Shown: positions 12,095 through 23,575 of the stretch, in pieces
How the letters are laid out: the number at the start of each line of letters is the position of its first letter
Numbering within the stretch: the first letter of the stretch is position 1
NCBI RefSeq assembly: GCF_014066305.1
Contig: NW_023501167.1
Coordinates: forward strand, 62,001-126,000
Direction: 5' to 3'
Length of the DNA stretch: 64,000 bases
Source: Letharia columbiana
Lineage: Eukaryota > Ascomycota > Lecanoromycetes > Lecanorales > Parmeliaceae
Notes under the pieces: generated by a model
Seen by the model: the letters and a program-made list of their open reading frames with translations, nothing else
The model's database searches: none
Told to the model about the DNA's origin: nothing
Position numbers and translations under genes: made by a program

Positions 12095-14535
12095 ATGAGT
12101 TACACTGTAAATGAAGACCATTCTGAAAACGGCTTCGAGGCATCCAAAGAGATCAAAGGTTTACATCAACAGTACAGCTTTTTCGGTGAAGCTCGACTAA
12201 ATCGTAACTCAGATAAAGATTGGGAGAGAAAACAACGGAATCGGGAATATCGAGTCGCTGCACGGCGTGAGAAGAGAAATCGCAAATCGGACGAGAAGAA
12301 ACAAAGGAAACTCAATGCTACAATCCTCCGTCGAATGACCAGGAATCCCGACAAGTACAACAAAAATGCTGAACGCAACCGTCTCCGGGATATTGAGGGC
12401 GAAAGACGAAGGATCTGGCAGGAGGCTGTTCGACAGGCACAAAGACTAGCCGTAGTACACGATCAGTCTGGGGTAACGTTCAATGTGGGACCGGTCGCGA
12501 TGCAGGAGGATGGTACTGTCATCTCTCAAGGCACCCTAAGTCGGCGACAGGAAAAGGCCCAAGAAAGAGCTGCTGCGGAGCAAACCAAGGAAGGAGGATC
12601 TACCAATGGCACACGGACCACTGATGAACCTGGCGATGGAGAAGCTCTAGCGTCTACTTCTACCAATTCTCCAGCTTTACGCAATGGGATAAACCCCGAT
12701 CGCCTCACGTATATAGAAGCTGTAGCATCTCAACGGCCACCTAGTCGTCTAAGCAAAACGCAGCAGAAGAAGAGAGCGGCTCTTGAGCCGCGACCACCGC
12801 CCCCGAAACCTACAATCCCGGAAGGTGTCTCGATCCCGGAAGGCGAAGAAAATTGGCTGGAGTTGTGGGACCTACCCGATGATCAGCTGGAGAGGAGGGT
12901 TCTCAGGAAGAAGAAGCGCAAAGCCGCCGAAAGAAAAGCTCTACGTTTGAAACAGAAATCAGGCAAAGCGGAGCGTCGTGTCGCCAGAGACGAAAAGAGG
13001 AGAGTCTATCGAGATATCAAACTCACTTGGAAGGCTATCAAAGGTATGGATCTGTGCGGCTACAGAATACCCAAGGAAAGACTGATCATGTCCTGTCTTT
13101 AGAGGAGCAAACGAGGGAAAAGACGAGACTGAAGAGTATTGAGGATGAAGAGTCAAAGAAGATTGCCGTTGACATTAACATTTTAGAGCGCAAGGCGGCG
13201 CTTGACTGTTGCGCAGCGCTAGGTTTCACACTTGCCAACACCCTTGGTGTAGACGAGATCAAGCCTCGGGCTTTAGGTATGAAGGGTGTCGAAGTTGACT
13301 TTGATGCTATTGAGATTGGAGGGTGTCGAAGTGACGTGAAGCCCAAGAAAGCCAACAGCAGAGTCAACCTCGGAGACGTCCCAGATCATGCAAAGGCGGA
13401 GTACATCTCTACGGCACAGCTAAGTGAAGAGAGGGAACCAGAAGATTTCATCAAATTAGATGTTGGCGAAGGTCAAGATCTTGAGACGCTCAACTACAAC
13501 CACAAGCTCCGACGAAAACTCCGCAGGGCTATCGACAATGCTGAAATTCGCAAGGAGATGCTGGTTCGCCAGCGTGCACTTGACCACTGTAACGAAAAGA
13601 ACATCGAGGTCCCGTCAGAGTTGAGAACCCCTTACAAGGCAATCAATGCTAAAGGCCAGAGGATCCTCGAGAACGGAACACTCGAGACTGCGAAGCAAGA
13701 AAGAGTCCGTGCAAGGATGGACCTGGCCGAATATAACACTCAGATGCGTGTTCTCAGGAGGCAAGCCAAAGAGGCTGCCATCTACGCAGGTTTGCGCAAA
13801 CATGCTGAGCTGATAGGCAAGATCGCATCGAGTGATCCTGACATAAAACAAGAAGAAGCGGACAGTGATGAATACGAGGATGGTCATGCTGATGTTATGA
13901 GCGCCCTAGAGAATTCATTGCCAATTGCAGCTCCTGGAGCTGCCAGAGTCAGGATGAAACGAAGCCGAGCTGAGAGCGAGAGGTCAACATCCAGTGACGG
14001 TGGCGATCAATCAGAGCAAGATTCAAGAGCTCTATCCAAGAATAATTCGAATATTGAGTCATCAACTTCAACCCATGATACCAAAGCCAGTAAACGGCAA
14101 AGGCTACAAAATGACGGCTCGAAAGTAAGTAACAAGCAGAGCGAATCGACAAACAGTGACCGTCAGGTAATGATCGACGCCGAGCTAGCGCTCAGTGCAA
14201 ACAAGAAGCAGCGCAAAGATGCGCAGTTGCCTAACCGGTTTGGCTTGTTAAGGGAGGTCGACGCCAACGCCGAGCGTAATTCAGGGAGGAATGGCATAGG
14301 CAAGGGCGCCAATTCATGGAATGTGGATGGGTTGCCCGGCGACACGTCTCGCAAAAGCAAATTTCTGCGACTGCTCGGAGGCCAGAAGTCAACCATGGAA
14401 GGAAGTGATGGATCGGCGGGTCTTTCTGCTCGTTCGGCTGAGTACAGCGGTCACATTAATGCAGATCTGGAGAGACAGTATGAATCTGGCTTGTCGTACA
14501 AAAAAGAATCGAAGCGCAAAGGCTTAGGCTCTTGA
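12095..14535 (+). CDS. Highly basic, probably nuclear conserved protein of unknown function
   Basis: I do not recognise the family. Two exons, 12095-13043 and 13103-14535, join in phase through a 59-bp intron (13044-13102, donor GTATGG, acceptor TTTAG) to 793 residues. The open frame continues upstream only to a TTG, so the first ATG (MSYTVNEDH) was taken. Residues about 45-130 are very rich in Arg/Lys/Glu with predicted long helices (DWERKQRNREYRVAARREKR). Another basic helical block sits near 270-320 (LRKKKRKAAERKALRLKQK). A compact segment at about 335-400 (ALDCCAALGFTLANTLG, GVEVDFDAIEIGG) may be a folded core. It is followed by a helical block (LNYNHKLRRKLRRAIDNAEI through YNTQMRVLRRQAKEAAIYAG, about 465-580). 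The rest is Ser/Asp/Lys-rich and disordered. The composition suggests a nucleolar or chromatin protein; this is inference. Confidence 0.8.
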
Positions 14536-14714
14536 GGTTGGCTCTCGTTTTAATTGGACGAAAGAGTTCCAAGGTGACTGCGTCAAACTAGTGAGCAATT
14601 TGGCTACATTACCAATTTTGCTAGCTTGCACAGGTTCGACCATATAGCTCCAAGTGAATCTCTGAATACCGAGACCTAGTCCGCATCCCTGAAACCCTTC
14701 GTAACGCAGCAAGC

Positions 14715-15029
14715 TTAGAAAAAGAGTCTCAAGAGCTCGAATATGATGCCACCGCAAAGCACAAAGACTAGGACACCTTTGCATCAATATCAGCTCACAT
14801 CGTTTCCGGGATTCTATCTCTTCAATGTTTCGATAACGCACCTATCCAGAGTGGTGATATTGGTGGACTGAACTTTTGCTTTTGTTTAATGGCACTTTCT
14901 GGTTTGCCTCTCTTGGCAGCCTCTTGTCTGGCGTATTTCTCATTCGCTCTGCGTTGTTGGAGAGTTTGGGCCTGTACCAGCAGTAAGCTTTGAAGCGGGA
15001 GAAGAGACATTGCGGAGTATTCGTACCAT
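14715..15029 (-). CDS. YSY6: RAMP4/SERP family tail-anchored ER protein (Ysy6-like)
   Basis: Small ER membrane protein associated with the Sec61/Sec translocon and ER stress. Three exons: 15029-15027 (exactly the ATG), 14971-14842 and 14776-14715, giving 64 residues (yeast Ysy6 is 65). The sequence runs MAQTLQQRRANEKYARQEA, then the basic KRGKPESAIKQKQK linker, the SPPISPLWIG signature, a single membrane segment (about 43-60) and a short LLRLFF end. The second intron (14777-14841) has two in-frame acceptors 9 bp apart, AAG and TAG. The AAG site gives the family's usual WIG-to-GG spacing of 12 residues, while TAG would shorten the membrane helix by three. It is convergent with the preceding gene (179 bp between stops) and divergent from the small membrane protein gene. 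Confidence 0.9.
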
Positions 15030-15466
15030 GTTCAGCTGGCTTGGCGGGTTCTCTCACAGGCGTGGAAGTGTCGCAGGATTGTATTCCACGTTATAGATAG
15101 TCGGGATCGAGGATCAGATGGGGTTGGGAGAATTTTAGAGATTATACCCACGGCGATAACACCGTTGTCGTGAATAAATATGATGATGGTATGAAAGTGT
15201 GAGAGTCCAGAGGGGGTGTGGGTGGAGAGATTTGGCCTTTTCTCTGCACCACCTGTCCTTGTGCTCTCATGCTCTCAACTTTTCCCAAAAATCCCACACA
15301 CCTTTTCGCGTCTCCAGGCCCAAGTTTTCCGGATAGCAGAAATCTTTTGCATCAGTGGCACATCAGCAAGTTTCCAATGTCGAACAATCTGGTCTAGTGC
15401 TTGACTGCTACTGCTCCCGTCAAAGGGCCCCTCCACCACCACATAATCCATACGGCATACAACGCA
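15030..15466. promoter_or_regulatory. Shared upstream region of YSY6 and the 70-residue membrane protein gene
   Basis: 437 bp between divergent start codons. A pyrimidine-rich stretch at about 15236-15300 (CT and C runs) resembles the CT-rich tracts common just upstream of fungal transcription starts; here it would serve the plus-strand gene. No TATA box is evident. Confidence 0.45.
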
Positions 15467-15783
15467 ATGGATAAACCCCGGAGACCTTCGTCGCCTCATG
15501 TATAGCTGCGCATCGTTGTTTTGTAAACGATCAATGGCTAATCTGAACAGGTGAACTTCTACAGGAGCTTCGGTCGTCCAATTGGGAAGGTCTTCCTTGG
15601 GGCCGTGGTGACTTATCAAACCATTTACTGGATATGGGTGAAGCTCGAAACGGACGAGATCAAGGACAACAAGAGAAGTGGGCGTTCTCAGGCCGTCATG
15701 GCGAATACACTTCGCTAATATCGCTCAAAGAAGAAATATCAGATCTGGAGGCCAAAGTACGAAGAATGCAAGACAAACCCTAG
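15467..15783 (+). CDS. 70-residue single-pass membrane protein, probably mitochondrial
   Basis: Exons 15467-15499, 15551-15677 and 15731-15783 join in phase (11 codons; 42 plus one base; 18 including stop). Introns are 51 and 53 bp, each with a GCTAAT branch site. The protein has a basic N-terminus with VNFYRSFGRP (12-21), one membrane segment at about 25-41 (VFLGAVVTYQTIYWIWV), then a charged helix (KLETDEIKDNK, EISDLEAKVRRMQ) that looks like a short coiled coil. Similar FYRxFGRP-plus-membrane-helix proteins occur in other Pezizomycotina as far as I recall, usually unannotated. A basic N-terminus and one helix with a charged C-terminal coil are common for small inner-membrane subunits or assembly factors, but no function is shown by the sequence. 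The second intron ends in AAG. Confidence 0.72.
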
Positions 15784-16200
15784 CCATGAGTCCTGCCGCT
15801 TACCTCCATGATCCTGACGACAAGTCGGCAGAATCGGATGATATGTTACAAGACTCTGACGGCCATGACTCTTGGTCGATCAATAATGAGCATACAGTGT
15901 GAAAATCTGACTTTGAAGGCTGCTATTAAGTCGGCAATTTGTATGACAAGAAAAGTTTGGTCAAAGGCGAGAGCCAAAGTAAAGGCCACGGTTCAAGGGG
16001 GTGTCTTTCAACAAATTCCGTCAAAAAGGCAACGCAATCATGTAACTCGAAGGCATGTGCTTCTTTCTCAAAGACACAACACCGATACTTTAAAGATTGA
16101 ACGGCGTCTTTATAAACGAATTTAGTAGCATATTATATAGACAATAACATCTCACGCGCTAATGACCCCTTCAGTAATTACATATTTTCAAAATCTGCTT
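15784..16200. other. Transition zone at the edge of the gene-rich block
   Basis: Normal-composition DNA that grades into AT-rich sequence from about 16,130. A short acidic open frame starts at 15786 (MSPAAYLHDPDDKS, 38 codons) just after the preceding stop, in another frame. It is either 3' UTR or an alternative last exon; I cannot tell. No other gene is seen. Confidence 0.5.
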
Positions 16201-16299
16201 ATATATATTATTCTATCTCTTAGTAAATAGAATATAAACTTAAAATAATACTAGTAGATACTTGAAAATATATAAAATATACATATAATTTCATTTAAT

Positions 16300-17745
16300 T
16301 ATTTATTTATTTATACGCGTTTCTACTTAAATTATAAAGAGTTATTATAAGTTATTATATAGATACGAATTAAGATTTATAAATTAAATTTATAATCTAT
16401 TTTTTTAATTAGAACTATCGAGTAAATTTAATAAGTAAATTTAATAAGCGATATTTTAATTCTATATCTTTTAAGAATTATAAGATTAAATTTTAAAAAA
16501 AAAAATTATTAAAAAGCGTAAATTACGATCTATAATTATAAAAAAAATTATTAAATTTTAAAAGAAAATAGTAAAGTTATATAGTAATTAAAAGTAAGAA
16601 AAGAGATTTTAATAGTTATAAATATTAATTTATTTACTCGTAATATCTAATTAAAAAGCGTAGATCTATTAAATTTATAATTAATTATATATATAAATTT
16701 AAGATTTTCTAGCTTAACTCTATCTTATTCTATTATATATATTAATTATATACTTATAAAAAAATCTTATTTAATCTTATTAAATTAAAATAAAAACTCT
16801 TACTTTTCTTTTCTTCGCTATCTCGTAATATATTTAACTATTCTATTATATTTATATTTTTAAACTTTTTAATTACTCTTTTATACTTTTAATTTAATAA
16901 TTTTTTTATATATCTAATTATCTTTAAAGAATTAACTTATATAGTTATATATTAATAAGTAAATATTAAATTAAAAGATTTATTTAGATAATCTATTTAG
17001 CGATTATCTTTATTTCTTTAAAGAATATTATTATAACTAATATATTATTAATTTTAATCTCTCTTATTAAAATTTATCTTTTTTCTATTTATTTTAAATA
17101 GAATATATTTAATATCTTACTTTCTTTTTAAATTATATATATTAGTATATATAAAAGAATTAGATAGAATTAAGCTTAAAAATCTTAAATTTATATATAT
17201 AGTTAATTATAAATTCGAGGTTATTACGTTTTTTAATTAGACTAACTAAGTTAATTCGCTAGCTCTCTTAAGTCTTCTTATTAAAAAATTAGATATACAT
17301 TATTTATATATAGAATAACTTTTTTATTTTCTATAAAGTAAAGATCTATAAATTAAATTTATAATTATTTTATTTAATTAGAGCTATCGAGTAAATTTAA
17401 TAAGCGATCTTTAATAAGCGATCTTTAATAAGCGATATTTAAATGCCTTACCTTTTAATAATTATAAGACTAAATTTAATAATTCTATTTTTTTCTAAAA
17501 GCCTATATTACGTTCTATAATTTAAATAAAAAATCTTAAAAATTTAATAGAAAATAAAAAAGTTATTCTAAAATTAAATAATATACACCTATTTTTTAAT
17601 TGGGGCTGTCGAGCGAACTTTAATAAACGATATTTAAGCTCCTTGCTTTTTAATAATTATAAGATTAAATTTTATAATTCTTTTAGTATTAGATAGCGCA
17701 AATAACGCTCTATAATTTAAAAAAAAATCTCAAAATTTTAATTAG
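16300..17745. repeat. RIP-degraded nested copies of the ~590-bp repeat family
   Basis: Contains end fragments of the family described at 17,746-18,345, in both orientations. One terminus (AT-mutated form of the GGGCTGAGCTT...CTATTATATATA end) is near 16,690-16,745 and, inverted, at about 17,145-17,260. The other terminus (AGTAAAG...ATAAATTAAATTTATAA) is near 17,338-17,370. Segments with the AAGCGATATTT...TAATAATTATAAGA motif recur at 16,447-16,490, 17,430-17,470 and 17,620-17,665. Boundaries between copies are unclear. Confidence 0.6.
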
Positions 17746-18345
17746 TATATATAATAGAATAAGATAGAGCTAAGCTTAAAAACCTTAAATTTATATATGC
17801 AGCTAATTATAAATTCGAGTTCTCTACGCTTTTTAACTAGACTATCTAAGTTATCGCGGGTAAATAAATTAGCGTTCGCAATTATTAAAAAATAATAGAT
17901 ATATATTATTAACACATAGAATAACTTTTTTATTTTCTATTAAATTTTTATTTTTTTTTTTAAATTATAGAACGAAATATGTGCTTTTAGATAAAAAAAA
18001 AATCTAAATTTAGTCTTATAATTATTAAAGCGCAAGGAATTCAAATATCGCTTATCAAAGTTCGCTCGATAGTCGAATAGAAAAAATAGGTATATAATAT
18101 TTGATTTTAGAATAACTTTTTGGTTTTCTATTAAAACTTTAGGATTTTTTTTTTAAATTATAGGACGAAATATGGGCTTTTAGAGAATTTTTTTTCTTAA
18201 ATTTAGTCTTATAATTATTAAAGCGCAAGGAATTTAAATATCGCTTACTAAAGTTCGCTTATTAAAGATCGCTTACCTACTTACTCGATAGCTCTAATTA
18301 AAAAAAAAATTATAAATTTAATTTATAAACCTTTACTCGTAGAAA
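17746..18345 (+). repeat. ~600-bp repeat element, RIP-mutated copy
   Basis: Full-length copy matching the better preserved copy at 48,326-48,912 from end to end. Left end TATATAATAGAATAAGATAG, right end CCTTTACTCGTA. Internally it holds two tandem subunits of about 180-200 bp, each with a TTTTCTATTAAA segment, then TTTAGTCTTATAATTATTAA and an AAGGAATT...TATCGCTTA segment. It has no coding capacity. The type of element is unknown; it could be a non-autonomous transposon derivative or a solo LTR-like unit. Confidence 0.7.
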
Positions 18346-18374
18346 ATAAAAAAATTATTTTATTTATAAATAAT

Positions 18375-19080
18375 ATATATCTAATTTTTTATATAAAGGT
18401 ATAGGAGAGCTAGCGAGCTAACTTAGATAGTCTAATTAAAAAGCGTAGCAATCTCGAATTTATAATTAATTATATATATAAATTCAAGATTATATAGCTT
18501 AGTTCTATCTTATTCTATTATATATACTAATTGAAATTTTAAGATTTTTTTTTAATTTATAGAACGTAACTTGCGCTTTTAGATAAAAAAAGAATATTTA
18601 AATTTAGTCTTATAATTATTAAAGCGTAAGGAATTTAAATATCGCTTATCAAAGTTCGCTCGATAGCCTTTATTAAAAAAATAGATATACGTTATTTATA
18701 AAATAGAATAACTTTTTTATTTTCTATTAAAACTTTAAGATTTCTTTTTTAAACTATAAATCGTAGTTTACGCTTTTTAATAATCTAAAAACTATAAAAT
18801 TTAATCTTATAATTATTAAAGAATAAGAATATTAGATATCGCTTATTAAAGTTCGCTTATTAAATTTATCAATAGCTCTAATTAAAAAATAGATATATAT
18901 TATATAATTTCAGAATAACTTTTTTATTTTCTATTTAAATTTTAGATTTTTTTAATAAAATTATAGAACGTAAATTACGCTTTTAGATAAAAAAGAAATT
19001 ATTAAATTTAATCTTATAAATATTTTAAAATAAAGAATTTAAATATCGCTTATTAAAGACTTATCTACTCTATTAAAAAT
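18375..19080. repeat. Further partial copies of the ~590-bp repeat subunits
   Basis: 18,375-18,535 is an inverted end fragment (AAGCGTAGCAATCTCGAAT through CTATTATATATACTAATT). 18,540-18,700, 18,705-18,880 and 18,905-19,050 are successive copies of the internal subunit, each carrying TTATAATTATTAAAG-type and TATCGCTTATCAAAG-type segments with growing divergence. The arrangement is a tandem array of about 180-190 bp period. Confidence 0.65.
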
Positions 19081-19380
19081 ACTCTTTAATATAAGCTTAG
19101 ATAGTCGAGTAGTAATAATTTTAATAAAATTCGAAACTATTTCGCTTTATTTTCGATTTAAATCTATTAATCTCTCTCGCTAAAAAATCGTAAAATTATA
19201 AAATTATAAAATTATAAAAATCGTAGAAATTAAAAAAATAATAAAAACTCTATAAATTGTAAAAATAAAAATAAAAGAAAATTATAAGTATAAATTATAA
19301 TAAATATTAAAATTAACTTCTTATTAATGTAAATAAAATTAATTTAAAATTAATTCATTTTTTAAAAACTTACGAGTAAA

Positions 19381-21325
19381 TATTAAAATATATTATCTAA
19401 CTAAGTTAAAAGGTTTATTAAGGTAAGAAAGATTTATCGAGACTTAATAATATATATATTTATAATACTCTCTATAGTTAAATCTAATTAATTAAATATT
19501 TTATTTATTACTTTTAATAAATTATAAATTTAAATTATAGAGTATTTATTTAATATATTATTTATAAGCTAGTTAATTTATTAATTAAGTACTTAAAAAA
19601 TAGAAAAGAATTTTATTATTATATTATATTACTTAGCGATATTATTATAATATTAAATATTTAATTAATTTACTTTAAAATAACTTAATAATACTCTTTA
19701 AACTTTATAAATCTTTAATTTTTAAATTATATTTATTATATAATAGCTATAATTCTTATAAAAACCTCGCTATTATTATCTCTAATTATTATATTATAAA
19801 GTAGAGAGTTAAGATAAAGAGCTTAAATATTAAATCGACTAAAAAATTTATTAAATTAATTAATTAGTTAAGCGCTTTAAATTATATTAATTTTATCTAT
19901 AAAATATTAAATTTATAAATAGAAATAATATAGTTATAATAGAGATAGTATATAAAAAAAGTATTTTAAATTTTTAATTAAAATATAGTTATATTAATTA
20001 GATAGATTATAATAAAATATTATTATATTTATATTAATACTATTAATTACTTAGTTAATAAGTTATTAAAGTAATAATTAAATATCTAATTAATAAACAA
20101 TATAATTACTACGTAAAATAAAGAATATAAAAAAAATTAGATTTTTTATTTAATATAGACTCTATATCTATCTAATTACCTTTAAATCTAATTATATTTT
20201 AAAAAAAAAATTATTTAATTATATTAATTAAGATAATATTATATACTCTAGATATAATTATATATTAATATCTTCTCTTAATTAAAATAATATTAAATAT
20301 TTTAAATATAATTATTTATTAATATTTTTTATAATTTAAGATAAGTCTAAAAGCTATTATAAATTATATATAGAGGTCTATATCGAAAGTTCTACACCCG
20401 CACTAGTGTAGCCTTAATTCTACTTTCGAAAAGCGGCCCTATAGAGGGGAAGCCTAGAAATATCTTCTTATAGCGTATAGATAGAACTTTAGGTACTTCT
20501 CTTAGCTTGATAGGGGTATTAAGCCTCGAAACCTAGCTAGAGCTAGATGCGATTTCGAAGAACTTTAGATGTATTGTCTAGGTAACCCTTTAGGTAAGAC
20601 GTTATCCGAAGTCTGAGCGTAAGAGTCTTAGCGGGTATAGGACTTTCGTGCAGACCTCTATACGTTTATTATATTCTCAAATATCTTTTAAAAATAATTT
20701 TATATATTATATAATAAAGTATACGCGAATAAATATATTTTTAAATATAATTTTTTTTAATATAATTAAGTATTAAATAAAGTTTAATATTAATTTAGAA
20801 AGTATTTAGAAAATTAAGAATATAATTATATATTTATCTATCTCTTTAATAGCTCTATAACTCTCGATAATTTAATTTATAAATTATTTCTTAAATTAAT
20901 TAATAGCGAGAATCTCTTTAATATTACTATTATATAGTCTATTAAATTTAATTCTTTTATAAATTCTTAATTTCTTATATTTTAAATAATATATTAAGAT
21001 TAAAGCTATATTAAAAAAAAAAATTAAATATAAAGTTTAATAAATTATCTCTTTATATTATTAAATTTAAAAAATCTAAAAATCTTTAAATATAATAATA
21101 AGATATATATTAATATCTTATAACGTAGCGTTTTATTAAATTCACTAAAATTAAATAAAAAAACTATTTTATTATCTCTATTTTAATTAAGAATATACTC
21201 GAAGTTAAAGTTATAAGATTTATTAATAGTATTAAAAATAAGATTATTAAGTAAGAGCTAAGATATAAACTAGCTATTAATATTATCTAGAGTTATTTTA
21301 GTAATAATTTTATATTAAATCTAAA
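19381..21325 (+). mobile_element. Ty1/Copia family, 5' fragment (LTR-like start plus gag region), RIP-mutated
   Basis: Collinear with the first 1.65 kb of the near-complete element at 26,845. It starts at TATTAAAATATATTATCTAAC (equivalent to the TGTCGAAATGTCATTACC start there) and runs until similarity stops near GTTAAATTA at about 21,325, where the other copy continues. It is interrupted by the MITE at 20,371-20,660. Heavily AT-mutated, many stops, no function. Confidence 0.75.
20371..20660. mobile_element. 290-bp MITE with TA target-site duplication
   Basis: A GC-normal segment sits inside the RIP-mutated Copia fragment. The ends are inverted repeats: TAGAGGTCT at the left and AGACCTCTA at the right, extending imperfectly over about 30 bp (CGAAAGT-CTA-ACCCGC shared). 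It is flanked by TA on both sides. The empty site is visible in the sister copy near 27,800-27,825, where the flanks join directly. TA duplication and size suggest a Tc1/mariner-type non-autonomous element. It has no open frame of note. Because it keeps CpA/TpG while its host is mutated, it arrived after RIP of the host. Confidence 0.88.
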
Positions 21326-23421
21326 AAGTTAAATTATCTTACGGAAGCTACTATATATAAGAATTTACTATTAATAGAAAATAGATAAATTAATAGCGAT
21401 AATAATACGATTTATATAATAATAATTATATATCGAATATATTTAGAATTTACGTTCTAGTTTAAGGTATATCGAATAGAGTTATATAAAACTTTCTATT
21501 TATAGAAGATTTAGTTAAATTTATTATTAATAAATAATTAACGAATAGTTAATAAAATATAAAAGAGATATCGATTTATTATTATTTTAATACTACGCTA
21601 TAAAGTAATATATTAATATATTACTAGTAGAGAATTAATAAATAGCGATAATATATAAAAAAAATCGATTTTTTTCTCTTTAAGTTCTATAGCCCTATAG
21701 AGCTAAATATCTTACTTATATATTAAATTACGAGAAAAATCGAAAAAATAAAAAATAAATTACGTGACGTTGATAAATAGGCTATTATAAGCGAAGCGAG
21801 ATATCTAAACTAGTTTAAACCTTAATATATAATAAGGGAATTACGAAATAATTATCTATTTATTTCAAATAAGTAAAGGCCTATAAATTAAATTCATAAA
21901 GTTGGATTTTATATTTTTCTAAGTTAAATAGAGTTGAATTTTTCTAAGTTAAATGAAATTTTAGCCCTAGCCCTAAGTATAAATCGAACTCTAATCGCTT
22001 ATTATACGTTTTTAATCTACTTTTATTATTATAAAATTAATAAAGAAGATAAAAGCCTTAATTCTAAGTTAAATTAAACTTTATTTACTTTTTATATAAT
22101 AAATAGCTTATTTCTATTACTATAAATTACTAATTAATTATATTCTTATTTAAAAAAGAAGTATCTACTTAATAATCTTATTTTTAATATATCTTATTAG
22201 TTAAGTAAATTATCTTTTTAATAAATTATTTAAAGTTATAATTAATAAGTCGATTTTATTAATAATTCGACTTAGAGCTATATATAATTAATTATAAATA
22301 AAGATCTTAGAGTATAAATATAAGCTAATCTATTATAATAATTAGCTTTAGACTTTATTAATCATTATATTAAAGATTAATTAAATTAAGAATTAAATAT
22401 ATCGAAAGAGAGTATATAGATTATTCGAATTAGGCGAAGTTAGAGAAATACGTAATATATAATATTATTTATTATTATATTCGCTTTTAAGAATATAATA
22501 ATTAAGTATTTTAGATCTAATATATTTAATTTATAGATATATCTTATTATATAGATTTATACATTATTTTAAATTCCTTAATAATATTATTATATAATTC
22601 TATTTTAATTTTAAATAATAAGATAAAAGCGAGATTAGTTTAAAGATATTTATTATTTTAGTAAATAGAAGAAAGCTATCTTTTTTATTAACGACTTAAT
22701 CTCTATTATTATAAATAATCTTAATTTTAAAAAACTTATTAAGAACTTAATTATTAAATTAAATAATATTTTTATTAAGAGTATAAAGAATTATCTTAAA
22801 TATATAGAAATTAGCTATTTAATATAGATTAAGATTATTATAAATAGTATTAATTAGCTAAATAATAAAGTTATCTAATAATTACTTAATAGATTAATTA
22901 ATAATTTCTTATTCTTTAAAACTTATTAAGATATTATTATTTATATTTAATAATTTTTAAATAAATTTCTTTATATTAATCTAATCTTAATTAATTAGAT
23001 TAAAATTTCGAAATCTTATATTTTCTATTAATCTAAGAATTTAAATATAATTTTAAAGATAAAATATGTTTTTAATATAGCTCGAGCGATGCGATTTAAT
23101 TTAATATTTTTAATAATTAAAAGAAGTTAATAATAGTTATTATAGAAGTATATAACTATACTATTAAAAGAAGTAAGATTTTTTTAAATATCTTAAAATA
23201 TATAATTAATAGTTTTAATATTATAGCGGTTTTATATAAAGATCTTATTTTAAAAAATAAACTCGATTATCTTTAATAATTAAGCTAAATTAAATTTTAT
23301 TAATATATTATAATTAGACTAAGTAATAATATTAAGAGAAATTTTAAAGCGAGAATAAGTAATAGTATTATTTTAAAGGAGAATAAAAGTAATATTAGAT
23401 AAAGCTATAGTAATAGCTACA
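21326..23421. other. RIP-degraded repeat DNA, unclassified
   Basis: AT-rich, no gene. Less-mutated patches lie at about 21,755-21,850 (with ACGTGACGTTGATAAAT) and 21,870-22,050 (see repeat). The remainder resembles decayed transposon coding sequence but no motif could be read. Confidence 0.5.
21872..22050 (+). repeat. Direct repeat copy A (RIP-mutated)
   Basis: Begins AGTAAAGGCCTATAAATTAA and contains TTTTAGCCCTAGCCCTAAGT and AAATCGAACTCTAATCGCTT. It matches 23,422-23,575, with AT changes here (for example TTATTATACGTTTTTAAT against TTGCTGTGCGTTTTTGAC). It also carries a duplicated TTTTTCTAAGTTAAAT segment absent from the other copy. Confidence 0.8.
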
Positions 23422-23575
23422 AGTAAAGGCCCATGAATTAAATTTATGGAGTTGGATTTTTCTAAGTTAAATCGAATTTTAGCCCTAGCCCTAAGTATAA
23501 ATCGAACTCTAATCGCTTGCTGTGCGTTTTTGACCTACTTCCACCACTACAAAATTGATTTAATCTATGTAGTAT
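23422..23575 (+). repeat. Direct repeat copy B (largely unmutated)
   Basis: Begins AGTAAAGGCCCATGAATTAA; same order of segments as copy A at 21,872. The AGTAAAGGCC end is also the (inverted) right end of the ~590-bp element at 48,326-48,912, so this may be one terminus of a larger member of that family extending to about 25,145. Confidence 0.75.

Noticed and set aside
15275..15730. Long minus-strand open frame (readable back to about 15,730) opposite the 70-residue gene
   Set aside because: The plus strand gives three exons with consistent phase, branch sites and a sensible membrane protein. The antisense frame has no recognisable domain and no splice support, so it is taken as a shadow, though its length is notable.
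21950..21975. CCCTAGCCCTAAG as possible interstitial telomere repeat (also at 23,480)
   Set aside because: Only two imperfect units, shared by two copies of a dispersed repeat; not a telomere array.
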